Origin: Telmatactis stephensoni
Taxonomy: Eukaryota; Cnidaria; Anthozoa; Actiniaria; Isophelliidae
Direction: 5' to 3'
DNA length: 64,000 bases
Assembly: GCA_029948255.1 (NCBI GenBank)
Contig: JALIZF010001344.1
Span: 124,001 to 188,000, forward strand
Position 1 is the first letter of the stretch, and every line of letters begins with the position of its first letter. The translations under genes were made by a program, and so were the position numbers. The notes beneath the pieces are model-generated. The model saw nothing but the letters and a program-made list of their open reading frames with translations. It searched no databases and was not told the DNA's origin. Below, piece after piece: positions 56,219 through 64,000 of this stretch.

Positions 56219-56227
56219 TTTTTATAA
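56219..56227 (-). promoter_or_regulatory. TATA box of the ATPase transcription unit
   Basis: Reads TATAAAAAA on the minus strand, about 33 nt before the ATPase ATG. Confidence 0.5.
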
Positions 56228-56229
56228 AG

Positions 56230-56631
56230 CACTCGAGTAAGTATAGAATTTTACTTTAAATTTTAACCGAGGAAAAAAATGTCATTTGTTAAAATGAAAT
56301 TGCAGAAAGTTATAAAAAATAACTTAGTCAAAATTTACTAACAAAAATTATTTTTGAAAAATTTACTTACAGAAAAATCATCCACACGGAAATTTATCCA
56401 CGTCAAACTTTGAAATTGACTAAGCTTAAACCACAGGAGAGGGGCAGTAGGGGCACTAGGGGCACTTGTATGACGTTTTAGAACTGAGGAGAGGGGCAGT
56501 AGGGGCACTAGGGGCACTTGTATGACGTTTGAAAACTCAAGAGAAAGATATTTACTAATGTGAATTCAAGACACAACACATATATTTGTTCTCAAAAGTG
56601 TTTTATTGTCACCTTGAAACTTAAATACATT
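56230..56631. other. Intergenic gap with a 44-bp direct repeat
   Basis: GGAGAGGGGCAGTAGGGGCA followed by CTAGGGGCACTTGTATGACG occurs twice (about 56438 and 56487). It lies between the end of PolB and the ATPase promoter. No gene. Confidence 0.75.
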
Positions 56632-59600
56632 TTAAATACTTAAACTACCGCCCCTTTGTTGAACACAATGCGATAGTTCATGAACAAACCCATAAGCTAG
56701 GGTAGTCACCCCATCCTCTAGAATATACCGTTTGTCATGAGAAGGGTCTAAGAACTCTACACTTGTTTAAGTTAATTGTAAATACTTGATGTTTATAGCT
56801 ACGTATTTGTTTCATATTAGCCATGGTTCTTTTTCGTTCAAGCAACAATCTCTATAGTGGGCATGTCTGATATCCCGCTTGTTACCTGTTTTAGAAATTC
56901 CTTTGGCGGTTTTCTTCTCAAACCTCACGACCATCTTCCAGCGTAGAGAAGAGAATACATTTTCGGTCTTAGCCCCACAAACTCTTGATGGGTAAGCCAT
57001 GCGTTTCGTCTTTCATTTTACCTAGCACCTTTTTGTTGTGTGTGCTGTAGAGGAGATGGTCTTCTGGGGTACTCAGACGTGTCGAACAAGTCAAGGTCTT
57101 GGTGCATGTCTTGGTAAACATCCTCCGTCTTGATGTTGTAGCAAAGAGAATCTGTATCTGTGAACAGTAGGGTGGCCTGGTTACCGTATTTCTGTTTGAT
57201 GTAATTATAATGAAAGTCGTACATCAATGTTTTTGACAGGTCTAAGATACAAAAGCCCACGTAGATGGGTCGGTTGAGGTACAGGGTGGGTTTTTTCATG
57301 TTCACAGCCACCAAGTTCTCATCAAAGATTCTGAAGTAGTCGAACAATGGTGACGCTGTCAATTTCTTGAGCTGCTTTTCTGTGTTCACGAGTTTCACGT
57401 TCACTCGTTTGCGTAAGTTCTCCATGGTCTTGCCGAACACGGAATTATTCATGAGCTTGAAGAAATCTTTTTCAAAATCATTACGTGCGTTTTTACGTTT
57501 TTCTGTGTTGAAATCAATATAGGTCTTGAGCCAAGAACTTTGGTCAAACCCTAGCACACGGTGGATCCTGGTCTAGTCTCATACCCAGAGACAGATACTG
57601 TTGTAGGTTACGATAGTGAAGAACATAGTGCATCTTATCGTTCAAGTTGGGTACTAGCTTGTCTGCTGGGGTGTTGTTGAGTTGTAGATCCTCACGAAGT
57701 TGCTGACAGTAGGGGGAGAGCATTTCCTCTGTGACCTTTCGCCGTTCCGGGGCCAGGGGGTAGTCGTTGTGAAGGTCGTGCAGTTCTGGTAGGGTAACTG
57801 AGGTCTACTTCCAGAATGTATCCTTCACCTCCACACGCAGGGATGGTCATGAGGTTCTCACGAAGTTCTTCTACTTCCGGGTCACTCAACCACCCAAAGT
57901 TGTTAACAGGGAGCGCCTCAGACATAGCCCAACCATAGAGATTATTTGCATCCAAATACATAATATAATTATTCTCTAATTTAGGGTCATAGCCTTCAAC
58001 ATAGGGGTTGTTTGCTTTGGCATATCGATGAGTAATCATCGAGATGCCGCCACGTAACCCTTCCTCCAGAAACAGATACATGTCGGGGTCTGTGAGTAAT
58101 TCCAACTCGATCCCTGTCATCTTTAAACAAGCCTGCCATGACAAACCGGGGCTGGTGTAAAAGTGGCCTGGGTCGAGTTGATAGTACTCTAAACAGATTT
58201 CTCTAAAGTTTTCGAAAGACATCTGCTAACAGCAAAACATCTGATTTGAGATATAAGTCGTGGTACTCGCCTAAGTTATGACACTGAAAAGTCTGAAAGA
58301 CCCGTTGCGCATGCTCGTAATCACTTTCAGAAACCGTACAACCGGTCAGTGAGCTGTAAAAGTGATCACGTACTGGCAGCTGGGGCTCTTCAAACCTTTC
58401 GAAACTGTCGATATATTCATAGGGGTACACCCCCTTGCGTAGTAAGAGAGGTACCTTGTCATCATCAATATAGTTTTTCAAAATTCTAAATTTATCATCC
58501 CCTTCCTTGCTTAAGTTATCTACTAATTTCTCCAGTGAGCTGTTTAGAAATTGTAGCGAGTCAATAAACACTAAATCTCCTACTGAAAATGAATATACTT
58601 TTCCGTATTATTTGGTATACAACTAATATTCTCCCCCTTAAGATTTCCGACTTTTTGTAGAATTAAATGTGAGTCGTAGCCCCGAAGATTGTGAAGAACA
58701 ACGGGAATCTTTCCTGTAAACTTGTAAGTTCAAGTTACAGTCATTATGGGCCGCCCCCCTGTACGCCCCCTGTCAAATGATCATGGTCACGAACTCGGTC
58801 CGCCCCCAGTTCCTCATTACAAATATGACATTGGGTTGCTGCTTGAAATTCCCGCTCCTGTTCTTCACTAATCTCCATGGGTACTATCACCTTTAAAATT
58901 TTCCCCTATCTGCTTTTGTTCTTCCAATCAAACACTCTAAAAACTTATCAACACAATCTTCCCCTCGATATAGAACAGGGGGTAGCAATATTGCTCTACA
59001 GTTGACACCACGGTATAGCAAAACCCACTGGGTTTGTGTTGTTGTGTTTTCTGTGTAAAACTTGTACTAGGGTCTAATTGTAATTCATCACAGTTGACTA
59101 AAATAGATTCGAAATCTGCATAAATTATAAAAGGTACTTTCAGTTGTTTTTTTACGTCACTTGTATGAAAGTGTCGTATGGTCTTCATCGGGCAGTTTGA
59201 TTTTCTGCGGTCCGTGTTTACTACAGTGAGGTTCAGGATCTTCTAATAAGTCTTGCCTGACAAACCATGTAAGGCAGTACACACAATGAAACATCTTATT
59301 ACTATACCTAGTTAATACTAAACAATAACCTATCTAAATCCCTAATCAAACAATAGTGACGGGTGTCCCCACTCGAAACAATAATAAATTGACGTGTAAA
59401 GCCTTCTTTTCTTTGGTAACGTAAAGAGGGAAGAGCTCTTTATCTTCATACCCAAAGACGTTGACGCTGATGTCATTCTGTCGTTCCACTTTAGTCACTT
59501 GACTGATTTTCACGGGGTACTCGATTCCCTCCATGTTGAGTTCGTGTTTGTAGGGTATGTAGTGATGGACACGATGAGGGTTATCTTTCCCATTAACTGG

Positions 59601-59826
59601 GTGTAACGCTGCCAAGATGGACCACAGAAAACATTTTTCATCCTCGTTTTGGATGTTCAATACTGCTTTCTTGTCTTTAATTCTTTTAGGAAGGGGGAGG
59701 TAGTTTGCCCCTTTCAAGGGTGTGTAGGTGGTCACACCCAAATCTAGGTGTAAGACCTATCAAACAGAGAAAAAATATTAGTCGTACAATTATCTTTAAG
59801 AGTTATTCAATAATATACAGACTCAC

Positions 59827-60216
59827 CTCATCGATCTGCCAACCGCTGCCCTCACGTTGGTATTCCAGAAAGGAGGTCTTAATTTTTTCCACAGATTCGT
59901 TGTACTGTTTTTCCAAAGTGTGGGGGTTGGTGGTGGTGTTACAAACACTTCTAAAGTGGGGGGTGGACACTTGATCTTCCCCTTCAGGTGTAGATTTTAT
60001 CATTTTGACATCCGAGCATAAGAACCATTTGACACCTCTTTTCTGTTGGAGTTGTTTTTGGAGTTGTTTGAGTACACTTTTCTTTTTGCCTTCTAAGGTG
60101 AGGAGTAAATCATATTTTTGGTGTTTATTGGGATTGTATTTGTGGATGGTCGCATTGTTGTCCAATGCGCATTCCACTTCTTCTTCGTCTTCCTTGCCAC
60201 CACCTTTTTGCACTTT
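59827..60216 (-). CDS. PolB N-terminal exon 7
   Basis: 130 codons, phase 0, from acceptor CATCTTTTAG to donor GTGAGT. An acidic start (GGGKEDEEEVECALDNN) precedes a conserved segment (KYDLLLTLEGKKKS, GVKWFLCSDVKMIK, SGWQIDE). The 70-nt intron 59757-59826 joins it to VLHLDLGVTTY of the polymerase body. Confidence 0.8.
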
Positions 60217-60726
60217 CTAAAAGATGAGAGAAGAACATCTATGAGAAAATTTAGAAAAAAAATCTCAGATGGGATTCCTGTGGTATTATCATGTCTGTAA
60301 TTTGTAGGTTTTACGTGCGCAACACTTCCATAGTGCGCATGTATCCAATTTTTAAATAATTAGAATACTCACCTCAAGATCTTCATCATTCAACCATGGT
60401 CCATCATAGTCCACAAACATTTCCTCGGGGATGTTTTGTAACTGAAAAAGAAAAAAAAATCCATGTATTCCAATTCCATCCCAATTCCATTCCAAACAGG
60501 GGTTCCTGTGTAATTAGTGAGACCGCTGACCTCAAAGTACTGTCTCAACTTACTAAGGGGTAAGACCGTTGACCCCTAAGTACCGTGGACTGATTAAGAT
60601 GTTACGTGACCTTAGCTTTATGGTAGCGGAGACGTATGAATCAATGTGCCGAGTGACATGTTATCATGCATATGAATTTAAGTCTTGAAGAGATATAAAT
60701 ATTGTTGGAAGTTTAACATCGCTTAC

Positions 60727-60972
60727 CTCATGTTCCTCAAGCTCTTGGTCTGTCCGACGTTTCTTTTCAGGTAGGTCACTTTCTTTAGTTTCGCTTTTAC
60801 GTTTTAGACCAGTGCATATGACTTTATGACATTCTAAATCGTGTTTTCTTTTCATATCTTTATGACATTTAGTGCATGTAAACACTTCTGTATTTTGATG
60901 TTGCTCTTTGATATGCCGATTGAGAGCACTCTTTTGTGTATACCATTTTGAACACTGGATGCACTGGAATCT
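60727..60972 (-). CDS. Zinc-finger exon of the PolB gene
   Basis: An 82-codon phase-0 exon with FQCIQCSKWYTQKSALNRHI (C2H2) and FTCTKCHKDMKRKHDLECHK (C2H2/C), followed by a basic cluster LPEKKRRTDQ likely to be a nuclear signal. It probably serves DNA or protein contact of the polymerase or its priming domain. Confidence 0.8.
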
Positions 60973-61636
60973 CTGTAATTCAACAACATAGGATTTATGA
61001 GAATGGTTTTGAATATTTTAACTTGTATGAGATTAACAACTCACTTGAGGTTGTTCTGTCCTTTGTTTTTTCGAGGGTGAAACATCCTAAAAATAATATG
61101 AAGTTCTTTGAGCATGTGTTAATCATTAACAAGTCAAAGTAAAGCGATGAACACTATTTAGAAAAATTAATTGTATTTTATTTTACCAGTTCGATAATGA
61201 GAATTATCATATGTCACCACCGTGAATCTAATCATACCTCAATTGATGGATCAATGAAGTCTCCGATTTCATTGTTGACCGAAGGGTTGAATGATGTACC
61301 GATGTCAGACTGCAAACAAAAATACTAAAGTGAGCATTGGTTCGAAAAAGGTTTAGTGAACTTATAGGGAGTGAATTCACCTGGTTTTCTAAACCAATAT
61401 TATCATCCAGGATTTCCTCTACAAAAGTACTTTCATCAAACTGGAATGAAATATATGGAGTCAATAAATGCATTGAGAATCATGTAAGAGAATTTTGTTT
61501 ATAAGTACCTGATTCGAAAAGTCAAACTCTGGAATATTACTTCCGAAGAAATCGTTTAAAACGTCTTGCCATTCTTCGTTTGTGAACTCCATTTTTGTCA
61601 AAGTTCTGAATGATTGGACAAGTGGAAGTTTGTTCT

Positions 61637-61643
61637 TTTTATA
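61637..61643 (-). promoter_or_regulatory. TATA box of the PolB gene
   Basis: TATAAAA on the minus strand, about 45 nt before the PolB ATG. Confidence 0.55.
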
Positions 61644-61686
61644 AGAAAGGTTTGCGTCATGATTATGAAACAGGGAATGGGGAAAA

Positions 61687-61821
61687 TGACGTCATTCTAA
61701 AAATAGAATGTACCCCAATACCTCAAACTGCGAGTATTAGTTGAGGTATGATCACGTGTTTGGTGCGAGATTCAAACGTTCAAAACATTGAATGAAAGAA
61801 ATGACGTCATACTAAAAATAG
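61687..61821. promoter_or_regulatory. Duplicated CRE plus MEF2-like module upstream of PolB
   Basis: TGACGTCA directly followed by CTAAAAATAG occurs at 61687-61706 and again at 61802-61821. The first is the full CREB/ATF palindrome, the second fits the MEF2 consensus. CACGTG E-boxes lie nearby at about 61753 and 61912. This precedes the PolB TATA box by 50-180 bp. Confidence 0.6.
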
Positions 61822-61829
61822 AATGGTCG

Positions 61830-62600
61830 TACCTCAATGTACCTTTTGTGTGGTATGATTGGGTGTATGAGATAAAAATAGAATTGTGAACTAATGTCTG
61901 TTTAGTAATCACGTGTTAGGCGCGAAATTCGAAATTCAAGTCACGTTGCCCCTAATTGACCGAAACACGTTTTCGATCTTGCTAGTAGACCCACCTATTA
62001 AAACCGAGAAACAGTGTTGGGTGGTGTTACCGCATTAAAGGGCCGAAATAGGACATCTCTTACCTTTTTGGATGGGAAGGGTGTTGATAACTTTAAGTTG
62101 GTGAATAAAGAGCATTTTGAATGGTTATGGTTGGATTTTTTGTAGTAAAATATGATTTGTCTCCAAATTTCGTGAAATGGTGGGTGATGGTGTGGTGGCT
62201 CATGCTTGATATGAAGAGGTGTGGTCACTTCGTTGGTTTTGTAGTGTGTATGAAATAACGGCTTTGTTTTCAAATTTCTTACGGTTGCATTTGTTTTTTG
62301 AAATTTACTGAACAGAGGTGCTCAAACGGATTATTTTCGATTTCGTGGGCGGGTTAGGGGTCAGTGCTTTGACATTGATATTCTTTTTACGAAAACATCG
62401 ACCTTGGGAGGTTTGGTTTACATCTGAGACCTCTCTGTCTCATGGATGTCTGGTCGACACTTATAACATTGATATCGGTTACATGTCTTATTTTAACAGA
62501 GGCCGAAAAACATAACACAACACTACATTTGATTCATCAGTATTTTTTAATTATTACAACTTCTCAATTACGCTAATACATTCGTATATTTTTTAACTTA
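61830..62600. other. Polinton upstream region, no gene
   Basis: Between the PolB promoter and the 3' end of the PC4-like gene. The two longer open stretches (62.0-62.27 minus, 62.32-62.51 plus) lack ATG starts and known motifs. Confidence 0.5.
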
Positions 62601-62607
62601 TTAGTTT

Positions 62608-62970
62608 TCACCGGTTTTCTTTGTTGTTTCGGTCATACGGTTTTTGATTTAGAGTTCTCCTATTCTTAACTTTTCTAGGAGTATTGTCTCGACTGAGATT
62701 GTTCATCTTTGACTCTTCTGGATTCGATAGGTTTTGTTCAACCACATCGTTCAGTAGCGGAATAGCCTTTTGTAGCTCAATAAACTCTTTCTGACTGAGG
62801 GCCACACCATACTTGGTGGGTAGAAACGGGGGAACCTCCCCTGGGGCAGGTTCTGGTTTGTAGTACTTTCTAATGTGGATTTTCAGTTCACTGTTGAATC
62901 TGTTTACCGTGGCACATATAAGGCGATCGCCAAGTACAAATAATTCACCAAGAGTCGGTGGAGCTGACAT
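62608..62970 (-). CDS. PC4-like ssDNA-binding protein (120 aa)
   Basis: ATG at 62970 (an in-frame ATG at 63042 would add 24 residues). The core GDRLICATVNRFNSELKIHI, RKYYKPEPAPGE, TKYGVALSQKEFIELQKAIP matches the PC4/p15 fold: strand pair, 'I.IRKYY', then 'K.GV.LS..E...L...I'. PC4 proteins bind single-stranded DNA and act in transcription and replication. The C-terminus is basic and disordered. It is the outermost gene on the right, next to the TIR, and could coat displaced strands during protein-primed replication. Intact. Confidence 0.7.
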   Translation of the reverse strand: MSAPPTLGELFVLGDRLICATVNRFNSELKIHIRKYYKPEPAPGEVPPFLPTKYGVALSQKEFIELQKAIPLLNDVVEQNLSNPEESKMNNLSRDNTPRKVKNRRTLNQKPYDRNNKENR

Positions 62971-63250
62971 CTTTAACTGCTTGTCTGGTAAATCGCGTAT
63001 CCAACAGTAGATGAGAGGCAGGAGACTTAAAATCATTGTCATGAAGGCGCTCGGCCGGTCTCTTAAAAACGTTTCTGTCGGTTACTATTGCACCATCACT
63101 CTACCCCATTCATGCCCACGGTACCTCACCATACCCAATCTCCGGACCGAACACTCGCTGCGCCCGTACCCCATTGTACCCCAATATACCTCAGAAAGGG
63201 GTGTAGCCCTGACGGGCTAGAGGAGCTCGTACCTCATGTCCCTTATCGAA

Positions 63251-63424
63251 TAGCCCTACCGGGCTAGAGGGGGAGGGGTCGTACCTCATACCGCTTATCG
63301 TACCCCACGTACCGGAGTGTACCTCACGTACCGGAGTCGCCCTGTCGGGCTTGGGGTATGGGGGGAGGGGGGTGGGGGGGTGTACCGGGTGTACCGGATG
63401 TAGAATCGGTGTTTTCCTACTACT
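63251..63424 (-). repeat. Polinton terminal inverted repeat, right
   Basis: About 174 bp, inverted match to 48775-48945; ends ...GTGTTTTCCTACTACT before the AACAGG duplication. Weaker similarity continues inward to about 63170. Confidence 0.95.
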
Positions 63425-63430
63425 AACAGG
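63425..63430. other. Polinton target-site duplication, right (AACAGG)
   Basis: Same six bases as 48769-48774. Confidence 0.93.
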
Positions 63431-64000
63431 AATTGAGTATTGACCAGTCACGCATTCTTCCAATATAATTCTCATTATATATCCTTAGAGCTGCAATGTC
63501 AAAGTTTTTGCAGATATCAGTTTCATCATACATACTGGGGTTCGTATTTAAGAGTTGGTGTGTTATGATGAAGTCGTTTAGCAAGGCACAAGTCTGTTAT
63601 CCCAAATCCTTTATCTGTTAGGACTACAGTCCCTTTCTCTAGCATATGCAAGATGTAGCAATCTTCAGTTATATCTGAATCAGAAATACTTCCAGGATAC
63701 GTATCACTGCACGACCCCATAGGCGACAGCTTTAAAAAAAATATATAAAGTTGATAAAGTTGATGTATGTATGTATGTATGCACTGAAGGAGAGAACCAT
63801 GGGGGGTAATCCAAATTGAAGTCTTGCCAGTTGTGTGATTTTTATATTGGCTAAAAGTAATTATTAACATCAAAGTTTTCTGAGGCAGCTATCTTAGTCT
63901 CAGTACAATCACCCAGACAGGAAACATCTCCAAAGCCAGTATCTTTAAAGTCCTTTGGTAGGAAAGCTTGCAATTCACCTGGCAGGGGAGTGAGGTCAAT
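63431..64000 (-). pseudogene. ISL2EU-like DDE transposase (3' part)
   Basis: Minus-strand pieces from the window edge: GFGDVSCLGDCTETKI (first Asp), YKNHTTGKTSIWITPHGSLL, then PGSISDSDITEDCYIL, MLEKGTVVLTDKGFGITDL (second Asp) and IAALRIYNENYIGRMRDWSI (Glu position). Order and motifs fit the ISL2EU/IS5-like DDE_Tnp_4 group. A frameshift or intron with a GTAT microsatellite splits it near 63750. The C-terminal end stops where the Polinton enters, and it converges on the SAP-SWIM-YqaJ gene. Confidence 0.75.

Larger units (their letters stand above)
56632..61592 (-). pseudogene. Polinton protein-primed DNA polymerase B, multi-exon, frameshifted
   Basis: Starts at the ATG 61590-61592. Exons 61509-61592, 61381-61440, 61238-61309, 61045-61086, 60727-60972, 60373-60441, 59827-60216, then from 59756 downwards. 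Every resolved intron is phase 0. Exon 5 has two C2H2 fingers. The polymerase part shows the start (NIQNEDEKCFLW), Exo I (FIIYADFESIL), a CHIC...DHDHLTG finger, Exo II/III (YDSHLIL, LKSDVLLLADVF), motif A (YLDANNLYGWAMSE), motif B (KLMNNSVFGKTMEN), motif C (FTDTDSLCY) and the tail (HDKRYILEDG). About ten frameshifts fall between 59.3 and 56.7 kb, so no full polymerase can be made. Confidence 0.88.
48775..63424. mobile_element. Complete Polinton/Maverick element, 14,650 bp
   Basis: Both ends are inverted repeats beginning AGTAGYAGGAAAACACCG (5'-AG ... CT-3'), flanked by AACAGG duplications. Inside are all hallmark genes: integrase, PolB, adenain-like protease, packaging ATPase, major and minor capsid proteins. 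Integration and virion genes are open from ATG to stop; PolB is frameshifted many times. Genes are packed tightly with overlaps, in two facing blocks converging at about 54.18 kb and with PolB converging on the upstream region of the ATPase unit. Polintons can form virions, so this is an endogenous dsDNA-virus-like element. It sits inside an ISL2EU-like transposon, so it is younger than that element. Confidence 0.97.

Noticed and set aside
56632..61592. PolB as a host polymerase gene captured by the element
   Set aside because: Motif set and C-terminus match protein-primed Polinton PolB, and it lies within the TIRs.
61998..62515. Two small Polinton frames (His-rich minus, one-helix plus)
   Set aside because: No ATG start, no motif, and they lie in the PolB upstream region.
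1..64000. tRNA, rRNA, CRISPR or bacterial contamination
   Set aside because: No cloverleaf or rRNA core seen, repeats are satellites rather than spaced arrays, and introns plus eukaryotic transposons are present throughout.

Overview
This is animal (metazoan) nuclear DNA: intron-split genes with GT-AG junctions, many short tandem repeats, and a dense layering of eukaryotic transposons. The mix of REL-endonuclease non-LTR retrotransposons, a DIRS element, BEL/Pao, a Penelope-like element, PIF/Harbinger, an ISL2EU-like element and a Polinton suggests a marine invertebrate. A cnidarian such as a coral or sea anemone is my best guess; this is inference from content, not a database match. I saw no rRNA, tRNA, CRISPR array or prokaryotic operon.

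Region 1 (1-8100): a host-like gene on the minus strand. Its splice phases link an exon made of about 36 copies of a 33-bp minisatellite, read as a Pro/Thr/Ser-rich 11-residue repeat, to exons carrying an OTU-type cysteine protease signature. GGATG satellite DNA and two or three MITEs lie in the introns and upstream. Region 2 (8100-13400): mostly non-coding, but a compact four-exon plus-strand gene of 73 codons has four clean splice sites and a TATA box.

Region 3 (13400-38000): a graveyard of broken mobile elements. It holds several fragments of one REL-endonuclease non-LTR family, one split by a composite insertion with identical 275-bp direct repeats and another split by a perfect-TIR MITE. 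It also holds Penelope-like, L2/CR1-like and DIRS fragments, a PIF1-like helicase exon, a SAP segment and a second OTU-like gene. Region 4 (38182-42402): a PIF/Harbinger transposon with TIRs, a Myb/SANT-like gene and a five-exon DDE transposase. Region 5 (42700-47160): a decayed BEL/Pao retrotransposon with a 7-bp satellite inside its integrase, then a second Harbinger transposase fragment.

Region 6 (47281-64000): an ISL2EU-like transposon with a SAP-SWIM-YqaJ gene and a convergent DDE transposase. It is split by a 14,650-bp Polinton/Maverick (48775-63424) with 6-bp target-site duplications AACAGG and inverted repeats of at least 170 bp. Plus-strand Polinton genes: Cys/His zinc-binding protein, chromodomain integrase, penton-type minor capsid, two small virion-like proteins, double jelly-roll major capsid and adenain-like protease. 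Minus-strand genes: two structural or accessory proteins, an FtsK/HerA packaging ATPase, a PolB gene with at least seven phase-0 introns and a C2H2 zinc-finger exon, and a PC4-like ssDNA-binding protein. The virion and integration genes are open; the polymerase body carries many frameshifts. The element therefore looks recently mobile but unable to replicate without help.
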